In this document: piece after piece, positions 53,707 through 63,300 of the stretch
How positions within the stretch are numbered: the stretch's first letter is position 1
Layout of the letters: the number at the start of each line of letters is the position of its first letter
Origin: Pseudomonas kairouanensis
Lineage (GTDB): Bacteria; Pseudomonadota; Gammaproteobacteria; Pseudomonadales; Pseudomonadaceae
NCBI RefSeq assembly: GCF_004682055.1
Contig: NZ_QUZU01000011.1
Coordinates: forward strand, 1-64,000
Length of the DNA: 64,000 nt
Direction of reading: 5' to 3'
The notes under the pieces: generated by a model
The model's input: only the letters and a program-made list of their open reading frames with translations
Database searches by the model: none
Told to the model about the DNA's origin: nothing
Made by a program: the position numbers and the translations under genes

Positions 53707-56700
53707 CTAATATTTTGGCTTTTCTGCTGGACCGATAAAGTCACCGGGGTCTTTGTACCGGTCGGTTAGCTGTGCACCTTTTGATCGGTTATGGGAATAG
53801 TATTCCAGCTCATAGTTGTCTGGGTCGCGCATCCAACCCCTTACTTCTTTGGTTTTAGCCCCGTGGTAACCGCCTTTGCTGTTCCAATACTTAACAGCAT
53901 CGGTTTTATGGGCCATGTCAGCGTCTTTGATCGAATACCATTTTTTATCAGTGCTCTGGAACCGCATGTTTTTGCCGGAGCCAATTATCTTGCCTTCGGC
54001 TTTCATCCGCGCGATCACCGCCTTCCCTGTCCGACTGCCTTTGCCTGGTGTTCTGCCAACTGAATTCAGCCGGCAGGACAACCCGAGGGGGTCGATCCAA
54101 CCGAACGGGTTGGGCGTGTATGCATAGAAATTCAACCCGCCGTGCAAACCTATTGGATCCGGCGTCGTAAACCGCCCCACATCCGGATCATAAAACCTGA
54201 ACGTATTGAAATGCAGCCCCGTCTCCCGATCCAGATACTGCCCCTGAAACCTTAGGTTCTGCTCTTCGATGTAGTACGGCTCCCGCACCTCTTCCAGCGT
54301 GTTGCCCCACACCCGATACGTCGCCTGCCAGACGTTGTGCCCATCCGCTTCGGTGAGTTGTTCGGGCAACCCGTTCAGGTCGTTGTGGTAGTACCGAATC
54401 TTCTGCAACGGCCCGGTACCGTCAACACGGGCCAGAGGCTCGTAGCCTTCGTCCTGGTAGATATACAGACTGGTCTGACTGTGCCGATGCTCCTGCAATA
54501 ACCGCAGGCCATCCCACACAAATCGCGTTTCGCCCAGCGGGTAGCCATCGCTGCCGTGCTCGGTTTTTTCTATACGCCGGCCCAGCGGGTCATAGGCCAT
54601 CCTGACCACGCTGCCGTTCTCATTGCGTACTTCAATCAACCGGCTTTCGGCGTCGTAGGCAAAGCGCTGCACGCCCCGTGCGGCGCTGCGTTTTTCAAGG
54701 GTGCGGCCAAAGGCATCGTAGCGGTAACGCTTGTCCTGATAGGTCAGCAGCTTGTTGTGTACCACCAGCCCGGCGCCGGGTTGTGGGCCGTCCAGCAGGT
54801 TGGCGGCGGCGTCGTAGGCGAAGGTTTCGCGTTGGCCGTGCAGGCTGTCTTGGCTGGCGATGATGCGGCCGGTGGCGTCGTAGTGCAGGAGTTGGCGGTG
54901 TTGAGTGGCGGGCTGTTGGTCGAGCTTGCCGATAAGGTTGTCGGCCGGGTCGTATTCGAATTGTTTTTGCGCCGCCGCGGGCAGCAACGAGGGCTGGCTG
55001 GCGTGACGGCGTTGGCGCGAGCGCAGGCGGCCGCTGCGGTCGTATTCGCTGCGGGTGCTGAGCTGGCCCTGGGTGCGCAGCACTTCGCGGTGCAGGCGGT
55101 CGCGTTCGAAGTCGCTGATGACCTGGCCGTCGAGGTTGACCTGGTGCAGGTGGCCGCTGCCGTAGTACAGGCGGTTGAGCCAGCGGCCGTCGGGCAGTTG
55201 GGTCTGGATCAGGTTGCCGAGTTCGTCGTAGTGGTGGTTCAGGCTGCCCGCTGCGCTCTGTTCGCACAGCAGTTGGCCGAGGGCGTCGTAAGCGAAGCCC
55301 AGGGCCTGTGTATTGCCCTGCACGTCGGTAAAGGTCGCAGCGGTAAGCTGGTTCACCGCGTCGTAGGCGTAGTCGGTGCGGCCGTCGTCGGTGGTCTTGG
55401 CGGTCAGGCGGCCAATTGCGTCCCGTTCCAGGCGATGCACGATGGGTGCCAGTGGCGTTTCGGGGACGACCGCCAGGCCATTGCCATAAGGGGCTGGGAC
55501 CGCCGCGACCTCAATCACGTTATCCAGCAGGTCATAGCAGTAGCGCTTGGCACTGCCGTCGAGGTCTTGCTGTTCCGTGAGGCGGTCGCCGGCATCCCAG
55601 GCAAACCGATAGCGCTCGCCGTTTTCGTTGATCAGCGCTTGCAGGCGCCCATAGCTGTCATAGCCGAACTGCACCTGCCGACCATGGGCGTCGGTACGCT
55701 GGCGCACCTGGCCGCGACGGTTGTGCTGGTACAGCGTGGTGTGCCCGGCCGGGTCGGTGTAACCCAGCAGTTGGCCGCTGACGTCGCGCTGGTACTGCTC
55801 GGTGCGCCCGTCCGGCAGTTGGCTGCTGAGCACGCGGCCCTGGGCGTCATAACTGAACAAGGTGCGTTCGCCGAGGGCATCGGTGATCACCTGCAAGTTG
55901 CCACGCTCGTCGTAGCCAAAGCGGGTTGGGTAGCCCGAGCAATCAACGTGCTCGACCAATTGCCCGAACGGGTTCCAGCGCAGCTTTTTGCTTTTGCCGG
56001 TGGCGTCGATGATTTCCACCGGTTGGCCGTGGTCGTCATAGCGGTATCGGGTCACGTGGCCCAGCGGATCAGTCTCGGCGATGCAATTGCCCCGTGAGTC
56101 GTAGCGATATTGCCAAGCGTTGTCGGCGGCGTCGGTCTCCACCAGCGGCAACGCCCAATGTTCCAGCCACAACGTTGAATCGCTTCGACCCAACGGGTCG
56201 CGCTCGCCGATCAGGTTGCCGGCGTCGTCGTAGCTGTATTCATAGCGCCCGCCTTGCGGGTCGGTGGCACTGAGCAACTGGCGTTCGTCGTTCCACTCAA
56301 ACTGCCAGGTCTGGCCCAGGTTGTCGCTGTACCGGATGATCTGGTGCTGTGCGTTCCAATACCGCGTGCTGACCCGCTGCAAGCCGTCGCTGATGCGCGT
56401 GAGGCCGGCCTGCAAGTCGTATTCGAACTGGTACGTGTCGCCCTCATCGGTCCAATGCCGCACCACACGCCATTCCAGGCCTTCCACCAAGGCCCACGCA
56501 TAAAAACAGCGCAACCCGGTGGGCAGTTGGTGCTCCACCATCCGGCGGCCGCTGTCGTAGGCAAAGCGGCGTTGCACCTGGCCGGTTGCGTCGCGAACTT
56601 CGGCCAGGCTTGCGCCGGCGTCATAGGCATAGCTGACCAGCACTTCCCGGCGGTTATCCGGATACACCCGCTCGATACGCGTCACATGGCCCTGATCGCG

Positions 56701-58080
56701 GACCAACGCCACTTGCACCAAATCGAAGGTATCGCGCAGCCGCACCAGGCGGCCGGCTTCGTCGTAGTCGATATGGATACGGTTGTCGTTGCGATCACCA
56801 AGCTGTGCCAGACGCAGCCGCGACGAGTTGGCGGTTGGTTCGAACAACCGGTACAGGCCATCGTCGCTTTCGATCAACAACTGCCCATTGAGATGGCGCC
56901 GCACCGCCAGCCCTTCACCGGCGCTGAATACCGCACCGCCCAAGGGAATCGAACCCATGTCGATCGGGCGACCCTGCTCGTCGGTGTAGATCAGTGTCTC
57001 GCCGCCATCGGGATGGGGGCGGATCTCGACGCTCACTTCATACGCCACGCTCCAGCCTGGGCCAAACAGGCTGCCCATGCGGTCGTCGCGGCTGTTGTAG
57101 AAGCGTTGCCAGGCAATCGGCAAGATGCCCGGCAGTACGAAGTCCAGTTCCTCCACATCACCCAGCACTTTCGCGCCAGTCGCCGCATGCACCGGGTTCG
57201 ACGAACCCATCGCCGCATTGGCCATCGCCCCCATGGCGCTGCTGACGGCCATCGAGGTCGCGCCACCGATCAGCATGCACGGCAACTTGCTGAAGAACTT
57301 GCCCTTGCCACCCTTGAGCATCAACAACGCGGTCACTGCCAGGCCCACGCCAGGGGTCTTGCCACTGCGGATCTCACGCACCACCACCGAGCCGCCGCCG
57401 ATGGTTACGTTAGAGGAGATCAACCCGGACGACACCACCTTGGCATCGCAGGTACTGCGGTCACCGCTGCGCACTGCCGGCTGGCCGTTGATGGTGACTT
57501 TGTCCGAACCCTCGGCCAGAAACTGCGGCGGCATCGGTGGATGCTTCATGCAGGCCACCAGGTCCAGCGGCTTGGGCACGGCGCCAGGCGCGGGAGTGGC
57601 AACGGTAGGGCGCCACATCTGCGAGAAGAAACTCTCGGCCATGTCCAGGTAGCTGGCTTCTGGCGCGGGTTCTTCCAGCTCAGTGCCTGCTGGCGCGACA
57701 TGGGAGCTGATCGCCCCGGCAGCACGCGCAGCGGGAATGCTGTTGGTCAGGGTATTGGTGGAGCCGGTGAGAATATTGGCCTGCACCGTGGGCGGGAACA
57801 GGGCGTTGCTGAAGCTCTCACATAAATTCGATAAGCCTTTGTCCGCCCCGGTCTTGCTCATGGCCAGCCCGACAATCGTGCCCACCACCGCGCCCAGCAG
57901 GAAGCAGCCGAGCCCGCCGGTGGCGACGGTAATGCCGGTGGCGGCGACCACGGCAGCGGTCGCCACGGCGGTGATGGCGATATTGGCCGCCACCTCCAGC
58001 ACGCCACCGAGAATGTCCGCCATCATCGAGGTATGGTCGAGCGCATCGCCCATCCGGGCCGCCCAAAGCGCATCAGACAT
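53707..58080 (-). CDS. T6SS PAAR-Rhs effector with GH-E-like nuclease tip
   Basis: A 1,457-residue polymorphic toxin. Residues 25-75 are strongly hydrophobic (NIAITAVATAAVVAATGITV...), the pre-PAAR membrane segments recognised by EagR chaperones. A PAAR domain follows (about 185-235; VTINGQPAVRSGDRSTCD, SSNVTIGGGSVVVREI) and a second hydrophobic segment (about 245-285). YD/Rhs repeats fill about 330-1310, ending with the RFTTPDPIGLHGGLNFYAYT and GWIDPLGL autoprocessing motif. The last 123 residues are the toxin: DADMAHKTDAVKYWN and YELEYYSHNRSKGA resemble the GH-E (HNH/Endo VII) nuclease family, so DNA is the probable target. The gene is preceded by the DUF1795 chaperone and vgrG and followed by the immunity candidate. 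Confidence 0.88.
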   Translation of the reverse strand: MSDALWAARMGDALDHTSMMADILGGVLEVAANIAITAVATAAVVAATGITVATGGLGCFLLGAVVGTIVGLAMSKTGADKGLSNLCESFSNALFPPTVQANILTGSTNTLTNSIPAARAAGAISSHVAPAGTELEEPAPEASYLDMAESFFSQMWRPTVATPAPGAVPKPLDLVACMKHPPMPPQFLAEGSDKVTINGQPAVRSGDRSTCDAKVVSSGLISSNVTIGGGSVVVREIRSGKTPGVGLAVTALLMLKGGKGKFFSKLPCMLIGGATSMAVSSAMGAMANAAMGSSNPVHAATGAKVLGDVEELDFVLPGILPIAWQRFYNSRDDRMGSLFGPGWSVAYEVSVEIRPHPDGGETLIYTDEQGRPIDMGSIPLGGAVFSAGEGLAVRRHLNGQLLIESDDGLYRLFEPTANSSRLRLAQLGDRNDNRIHIDYDEAGRLVRLRDTFDLVQVALVRDQGHVTRIERVYPDNRREVLVSYAYDAGASLAEVRDATGQVQRRFAYDSGRRMVEHQLPTGLRCFYAWALVEGLEWRVVRHWTDEGDTYQFEYDLQAGLTRISDGLQRVSTRYWNAQHQIIRYSDNLGQTWQFEWNDERQLLSATDPQGGRYEYSYDDAGNLIGERDPLGRSDSTLWLEHWALPLVETDAADNAWQYRYDSRGNCIAETDPLGHVTRYRYDDHGQPVEIIDATGKSKKLRWNPFGQLVEHVDCSGYPTRFGYDERGNLQVITDALGERTLFSYDAQGRVLSSQLPDGRTEQYQRDVSGQLLGYTDPAGHTTLYQHNRRGQVRQRTDAHGRQVQFGYDSYGRLQALINENGERYRFAWDAGDRLTEQQDLDGSAKRYCYDLLDNVIEVAAVPAPYGNGLAVVPETPLAPIVHRLERDAIGRLTAKTTDDGRTDYAYDAVNQLTAATFTDVQGNTQALGFAYDALGQLLCEQSAAGSLNHHYDELGNLIQTQLPDGRWLNRLYYGSGHLHQVNLDGQVISDFERDRLHREVLRTQGQLSTRSEYDRSGRLRSRQRRHASQPSLLPAAAQKQFEYDPADNLIGKLDQQPATQHRQLLHYDATGRIIASQDSLHGQRETFAYDAAANLLDGPQPGAGLVVHNKLLTYQDKRYRYDAFGRTLEKRSAARGVQRFAYDAESRLIEVRNENGSVVRMAYDPLGRRIEKTEHGSDGYPLGETRFVWDGLRLLQEHRHSQTSLYIYQDEGYEPLARVDGTGPLQKIRYYHNDLNGLPEQLTEADGHNVWQATYRVWGNTLEEVREPYYIEEQNLRFQGQYLDRETGLHFNTFRFYDPDVGRFTTPDPIGLHGGLNFYAYTPNPFGWIDPLGLSCRLNSVGRTPGKGSRTGKAVIARMKAEGKIIGSGKNMRFQSTDKKWYSIKDADMAHKTDAVKYWNSKGGYHGAKTKEVRGWMRDPDNYELEYYSHNRSKGAQLTDRYKDPGDFIGPAEKPKY

Positions 58081-58092
58081 GCAGGCAACTCA

Positions 58093-58524
58093 TCAAAGGG
58101 CGTCGAACGACAGCGAGTGCTTGATCAAGGCCCAGTGTGCCGCCTCGGCATCCCCCAGGGTGTCGGCCTTCACATAGCTCAAGGCGAGCATCTTGCGCGT
58201 GCCCGGCAGCACCAGCGCCAACTGGTACTGGAACACCTTGTCATTGCCCTTGTTGAACTGGCTGCGCAGCTCGATGCCTTCAATCTCCTGTGCGGTGTCC
58301 AGGTGCACGCTCACGCTCGGCTGGCAGCGCAAATCCTGCACCTGTTGTTCCAGGCGCTTGAGCTGGTCGGCGAAGTTGCTGTGCAGGGTTTCGCCGTCTG
58401 CCAGCAAGCTGCGGCTGATGATCAAGGAGGTCCCCAGTGCCGGGAACTTGAGGATGTTGATCGTCGCGTCCTGCAGTTCGGCGTCGGGCAGTTGCAGCTG
58501 GAATTCGTTGATTCGGTACGTCAT
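58093..58524 (-). CDS. EagR-type chaperone (DUF1795/DcrB-like)
   Basis: A 143-residue protein of the DUF1795 family (MTYRINEFQLQLPDAELQDA start; IISRSLLADGETLHSNFADQ). EagR chaperones bind the N-terminal membrane segments of PAAR/Rhs effectors and allow loading on VgrG; the neighbour downstream has precisely such segments. It is 12 bp upstream of the rhs gene and 15 bp after vgrG, thus one operon. Confidence 0.85.
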   Translation of the reverse strand: MTYRINEFQLQLPDAELQDATINILKFPALGTSLIISRSLLADGETLHSNFADQLKRLEQQVQDLRCQPSVSVHLDTAQEIEGIELRSQFNKGNDKVFQYQLALVLPGTRKMLALSYVKADTLGDAEAAHWALIKHSLSFDAL

Positions 58525-58539
58525 CGCAAACAGGTCTCG

Positions 58540-60480
58540 TCAGGAGCTTTTCGGCGCGGGGAATGCGGCTTGGATATTGGCGTCAATGCTGGCTTTCACG
58601 CCCTGGCCATCGGGCGTTGCGCCGGGCCCGCCGCCGTTGTTCAGGTGCAGCACGCCGCCGGTGTTGAACTCGGCGTCGCCGCTGGCGTAGAAGCTGATCT
58701 GCACCCCGGTGAGGTTGATCTGCCCGCTGGCATTCAACTCCAGGATGCTTTCGCCACACACCAGGCGCAGGTTTTCGCCCACTTCGATGACGTAGCTCTG
58801 GCTGATGCTGTCGGTCTTTCGCTGGCCCACCGAGAGGATGTCTTCCTGCTTGACGATGCGCAGGCGGTTGTTGCCGATGGTCACCGTCTCGTTGTGGCCG
58901 ATGCTCTTGTTGCGGTCATGCCCCACCGAGTGGCTCTCGTCCACCTCCACCACGATGTCCTGGTTGCGCTCGGCGTGGATGTACAGCTGCTCCAAGCCCT
59001 TCTTGTCCTCCATGCGGATTTCATTGAAGTTGGCCGGGGTGCCGCCTTTGCTGGAGCGACTTTTCATACCACTCTGGGTGGCGTTTTCCGGCAGGTCGTA
59101 AGGCACGGTCTGCTCGGCGTTGTACACCCGCCCGGTGATGATCGGCCGGTCGGGATCACCTTCCAGGAAGCTTACGATCACTTCCTGGCCGATCCGCGGG
59201 ATCTGCATCGAGCCCCAGTTTTTACCCGCCCAAGACTGCGACACACGAATCCAGCATGAGCTGTTTTCGTTGGACTGGTCGTGACGGTCCCAGTGGAAGT
59301 GCACCTTTACGCGGCCGTATTGGTCGGTCCAGATTTCTTCGCCTTTGGGGCCGACCACCAGGGCGGTCTGCGGGCCTTTGACAATGGGCCGGTGGGTAGT
59401 GGCCAGCGGGCGGAAGCTTTGCTGGGCGTCGATGCAGGTGAGGCTGCTTTCGAACTGCGCCGAGCCTGACCCGCCGCCGCTTTCCAAGCTTTCCTGGGTG
59501 ATGTAGTAGCGGGTGCCGACGATCAGGTATTCGCGGTTCTGGTCCTGGCGGCTGAAGCCGGTGAGGCTGAACAAATGCCCCGAACCCAGGCCCCGTGCAT
59601 TGCCGCTGAATTCGATCTGCTCATGCTGGGTGTGCAGGGCTTCGATGCGGGTGCGGGCGTAGTGTTCGCCGTCCTCGCTTTGCACGTAGGTGCCGGGGTA
59701 GTCATACAGCGGGTAATCCCCGGCGGTGTGCTCGCGGGGCATGGCCGAACGCACGTCGATGCGGGCGCTCGGGCGCTGAAAGTCGTAGTCGTTAAGCTCA
59801 AGCGAACCGGGTTGGACGTTACGCGCCAGATGCCAATGGTGCATATGGTCGCGCTCGCGCTGCTGCTCGTCCTTGGGGTAATAGGGGATCGACGCGTAGC
59901 CGGGCACTGTGGTGTGGGCGCCATAAGCGTCGGCCAGCACCAGCACATGGCGGTCTTGTTCGTGACGGAAGAAGTAGTAGATGCCTTCCTGTTCCATCAG
60001 GCGGCTGACGAAGTCGAAGCTGGTCTCGCGGTACTGCACGCAGTATTCCCACTCGCGGTACGGCCGGCTCAAGGCGTCTTCAAAGTCAGAGAAACCCAGG
60101 TCGCGAAACACCTGCTTGATGATCTGCGGGATGCTCAGGTTCTGGAAAATCCGGCAGTCCGAGGTGCGGCTCAGCAGCCACAGCCACGGGCGCAACGTCA
60201 CTTGATAACTGGCGAACTGGCCCTGGTCGATGTCCTGGCTGCAACGGGCGACGATGCCGTGGAAGTGCCGCTCGCCACCGTCTGCCAGCTGCACGCCCAC
60301 GCTCATGGGTTTGCCGAGCAACTGGTTGAGGTCGATGTTGGCGTCCAGGGACGTCAGTTGCAGCTCGTAGTTGAACAGCCTGCCCAGCTCCTCACCGCCG
60401 CCCATTTGGTTGAGCAGCAGCACATCCGGCCCGAGGGGGCTGGTGATTTTGGCCAGGCGTGAGGCTTGGTTGAATAGCAT
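58540..60480 (-). CDS. vgrG: T6SS spike protein VgrG
   Basis: A 646-residue VgrG: gp27-like domain from the N-terminus (MLFNQASRLAKITSPLGPDV; LFNYELQLTSLDANIDLNQL), gp5 OB fold (WIRVSQSWAGKNWGSMQIPR; GQEVIVSFLEGDPDRPIITG), and the beta-helix stem (repeated VGHDRNKSIGHNETVTIGNN). It forms the trimeric tip to which the PAAR-Rhs effector attaches. There is no extra C-terminal toxin domain. A REPIN separates it from clpV, so it may have its own promoter. Confidence 0.95.
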   Translation of the reverse strand: MLFNQASRLAKITSPLGPDVLLLNQMGGGEELGRLFNYELQLTSLDANIDLNQLLGKPMSVGVQLADGGERHFHGIVARCSQDIDQGQFASYQVTLRPWLWLLSRTSDCRIFQNLSIPQIIKQVFRDLGFSDFEDALSRPYREWEYCVQYRETSFDFVSRLMEQEGIYYFFRHEQDRHVLVLADAYGAHTTVPGYASIPYYPKDEQQRERDHMHHWHLARNVQPGSLELNDYDFQRPSARIDVRSAMPREHTAGDYPLYDYPGTYVQSEDGEHYARTRIEALHTQHEQIEFSGNARGLGSGHLFSLTGFSRQDQNREYLIVGTRYYITQESLESGGGSGSAQFESSLTCIDAQQSFRPLATTHRPIVKGPQTALVVGPKGEEIWTDQYGRVKVHFHWDRHDQSNENSSCWIRVSQSWAGKNWGSMQIPRIGQEVIVSFLEGDPDRPIITGRVYNAEQTVPYDLPENATQSGMKSRSSKGGTPANFNEIRMEDKKGLEQLYIHAERNQDIVVEVDESHSVGHDRNKSIGHNETVTIGNNRLRIVKQEDILSVGQRKTDSISQSYVIEVGENLRLVCGESILELNASGQINLTGVQISFYASGDAEFNTGGVLHLNNGGGPGATPDGQGVKASIDANIQAAFPAPKSS

Positions 60481-60525
60481 CGATTAACCCGTAAATGTCG
60501 TTATATCTGACGAAACCGCATCCAA

Positions 60526-60615
60526 TGTGGGAGGGGGCTTGCCCCCGATAGTGGTGAATCAGCCACCGGATGCGTCAACTGACACTCCCTCATCGGGGGC
60601 AAGCCCCCTCCCACA
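60526..60615. repeat. REPIN, GAGGGGGCTTGCCCCCGAT class
   Basis: Facing arms TGTGGGAGGGGGCTTGCCCC and its inverse, in the 156-bp gap between clpV and vgrG, inside the type VI locus. Confidence 0.92.
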
Positions 60616-60636
60616 TTTGAACTGTATTTCTTCAGA

Positions 60637-63300
60637 TCAATCGGCGTCGCTGAAGGCGTAGTGCAATTCGTTATCCCGGCTACTGATCCGCACCCCCGCC
60701 AACGCCTTGCCCTCCAGCATGCGCGTGAGGAACTCACGGCTCATGTCCGGCAGCAGGCTGTTGGTGAGGATGGTGTCGATCATGCGCCCGCCGCTCTCGG
60801 TCTCGGTGCAGCGCGAAACGATCAAATCCACCACCGCGTCGTCGTAGTCGAAGGCCACCTTGTGGGTGCTCTCCACACGCTTCTTGATGCGGTTCAGTTG
60901 CAGGCGGGTGATCGCCTTGAGCATCTCGTCGTTCAGCGGGTAGTAAGGGATCGTCACCAGACGCCCCAGCAGCGCCGGCGGGAAGATCTCCAGCAGCGGC
61001 TGGCGCAGGGCCTTGGCGATTTCTTCCGGCTCCGGCACGTTCGCCGGGTCTTTGCACACGCGGGAGATCAGCTCGGTACCGGCGTTGGTGGTCAACAGGA
61101 TCAGGGTGTTCTTGAAGTCGATCACCCGGCCTTCGCCGTCTTCCATCACGCCTTTGTCGAACACCTGGAAGAAGATCTCGTGCACGTCCGGGTGGGCTTT
61201 TTCCACCTCGTCCAGCAGCACCACGCTGTAGGGTTTGCGCCGCACGGCTTCGGTCAGCACGCCGCCTTCGCCGTAGCCGATGTAGCCCGGTGGCGCGCCC
61301 TTGAGGGTGGACACCGTGTGGGCTTCCTGGAACTCGCTCATGTTGATGGTGATCACGTTCTGCTCGCCGCCGTACATGGCTTCGGCCAGGGCCAGGGCGG
61401 TTTCGGTCTTGCCCACGCCGGAGGTGCCGGCGAGCATGAACACGCCAATCGGCTTGCTCGGGTTGTCGAGGCCGGCGCGGGAGGTCTGGATGCGCTTGGC
61501 GATCATCTGCAAGGCATGGTCCTGGCCGATGATGCGTTTTTTCAGGTGCTGGTCGAGGTTGAGCACCGTCTCCAGTTCGTTGCGGGCCATGCGGCCCACC
61601 GGGATGCCGGTCCAGTCGGCGACCACCGAGGCCACGGCCTGGTAATCCACGGTCGGCAGGATCAGCGGGGTTTCGCCTTGCAGGGCGCTGAGGCGCTGTT
61701 GCAGGTCCACCAATTGGGTGCGCAGCGCATCGTTGCCGCTATCGACCACGCCTGCGGTTTCGCGCAAGGTCGCGCGGGTGGCGAGCAGTTCGTCCACCAG
61801 GGCTTTCTCTTCGGCCCAGCGGGTTTCCAGGGTAGCCAGACGCTCGCGTTCAGCGCTCAACAGCGCCTCGCTGTTGGTTTGCCGCGCACCAATGGCAATG
61901 CCGATGGCATGTTCGCGGGCGATGATCTGCAGTTCGGTTTCCAGGGCTTCGATGCGACGGCGGCTGTCGTCCACTTCCGCCGGCACGGCATGCAGGCTGA
62001 TGGCGACGCGGGCGCAGGCGGTGTCCAGCAGGCTCACGGATTTGTCCGGCAATTGACGCGCCGGGATGTAGCGGTGGGACAGCTTCACCGAGGCTTCCAG
62101 GGCTTCGTCGAGGATCTGCACCTGGTGGTGCTTCTCCATGGTCGAGGCCACGCCGCGCATCATCAGCAGCGCTTTGTCTTCCGAAGGCTCAGCGACTTGA
62201 ACGACTTGGAAGCGGCGGGTCAGGGCCGGGTCTTTTTCGATGTGTTTCTTGTACTCGGCCCAAGTGGTGGCGGCCACAGTGCGCAGGGTGCCACGCGCCA
62301 AGGCCGGCTTGAGCAGGTTGGCCGCATCGCCGGTCCCGGCAGCGCCACCAGCACCCACCAAGGTATGAGCTTCGTCGATAAACAGGATGATCGGTTTGGG
62401 CGAGGCTTGTACGTCTTCGATGACCTGGCGCAGGCGCTGTTCGAACTCGCCTTTCATGCTCGCGCCGGCTTGCAGCAGGCCCACGTCGAGGCTACGCAGT
62501 TCCACGTCCTTGAGCGCTGGCGGCACGTCGCCGGCGACGATGCGCAGGGCGAAACCTTCGACCACGGCGGTCTTGCCCACACCCGCTTCGCCGGTGAGGA
62601 TCGGGTTGTTCTGGCGGCGGCGCATGAGGATATCCACCAGTTGGCGGATCTCTTCGTCGCGGCCCACGATGGGGTCGAGCTTGCCGCTGCGGGCCTGTTC
62701 GGTCAGGTCCACGGTGAAGCGCTTGAGGGCTTCCTGCTTGCCCATGGCACTGGGCGCCATGGCGCCGCTGGCTTCGCCCGGAACGGCTCCGGCGTTAAAA
62801 CCGTCGCTGGCGCTCAGGGCGTTTTCCGGCGAGTCGCCCACGTATTCGTCAAAGCGTTCGCTCAGGGCTTCGGCCTTGATCTTGTCGAACTCCGACGACA
62901 AGCCCAGCAGCGCATGGCGCAGGCTTGGTGTCTTCAAGATGCCCAACACCAGGTAGCCGGTGCGCACCTGGCTTTCGCCAAACATCAGGCTGCCGTAGAC
63001 CCAGCCGCGCTCGACGGCTTCCTCCACATGGGACGACAGGTCGGTGATCGAGGTTGAGCCACGCGGCAGGCGGTCCAACGCTTCGGTGAGGTCGCGGGCC
63101 AGGCGCGCCGGCTCGACGTTGAACTGGCGGATGAGGCGGTGCAGGTCCGAGTCCTGCAGTTGCAGCAACTGGTGAAACCAGTGGGCCAGTTCCACATACG
63201 GATTGCCCCGCAATTTGCAGAACACCGTGGCGGCTTCGATGGCCTTGTAGGCCACGCTGTTGAGTTTGCCGAACAGTGCGGCGCGACTGATTTCACCCAT
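60637..63300 (-). CDS. clpV: T6SS ATPase ClpV (TssH)
   Basis: An 887-residue AAA+ disaggregase: N-domain (1-150), first AAA+ with Walker [14 protein letters not shown] and Walker [17 protein letters not shown], a middle coiled-coil (about 415-530), second AAA+ with [13 protein letters not shown] and [14 protein letters not shown], and a C-terminal D2-small domain. The start [20 protein letters not shown] is that of ClpV1/TssH rather than ClpB. It recycles the contracted TssBC sheath. Its ATG overlaps the end of tssG by 8 bp. Confidence 0.96.
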   Translation of the reverse strand: MGEISRAALFGKLNSVAYKAIEAATVFCKLRGNPYVELAHWFHQLLQLQDSDLHRLIRQFNVEPARLARDLTEALDRLPRGSTSITDLSSHVEEAVERGWVYGSLMFGESQVRTGYLVLGILKTPSLRHALLGLSSEFDKIKAEALSERFDEYVGDSPENALSASDGFNAGAVPGEASGAMAPSAMGKQEALKRFTVDLTEQARSGKLDPIVGRDEEIRQLVDILMRRRQNNPILTGEAGVGKTAVVEGFALRIVAGDVPPALKDVELRSLDVGLLQAGASMKGEFEQRLRQVIEDVQASPKPIILFIDEAHTLVGAGGAAGTGDAANLLKPALARGTLRTVAATTWAEYKKHIEKDPALTRRFQVVQVAEPSEDKALLMMRGVASTMEKHHQVQILDEALEASVKLSHRYIPARQLPDKSVSLLDTACARVAISLHAVPAEVDDSRRRIEALETELQIIAREHAIGIAIGARQTNSEALLSAERERLATLETRWAEEKALVDELLATRATLRETAGVVDSGNDALRTQLVDLQQRLSALQGETPLILPTVDYQAVASVVADWTGIPVGRMARNELETVLNLDQHLKKRIIGQDHALQMIAKRIQTSRAGLDNPSKPIGVFMLAGTSGVGKTETALALAEAMYGGEQNVITINMSEFQEAHTVSTLKGAPPGYIGYGEGGVLTEAVRRKPYSVVLLDEVEKAHPDVHEIFFQVFDKGVMEDGEGRVIDFKNTLILLTTNAGTELISRVCKDPANVPEPEEIAKALRQPLLEIFPPALLGRLVTIPYYPLNDEMLKAITRLQLNRIKKRVESTHKVAFDYDDAVVDLIVSRCTETESGGRMIDTILTNSLLPDMSREFLTRMLEGKALAGVRISSRDNELHYAFSDAD

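Noticed and set aside
53707..58080. Several long plus-strand frames opposite the rhs gene
   Set aside because: They arise from the repetitive YD core read backwards and show no start signals or domains.
60661..63057. 798-codon open frame antisense to clpV
   Set aside because: clpV has complete AAA+ motifs on the minus strand; the antisense frame is compositionally biased only.
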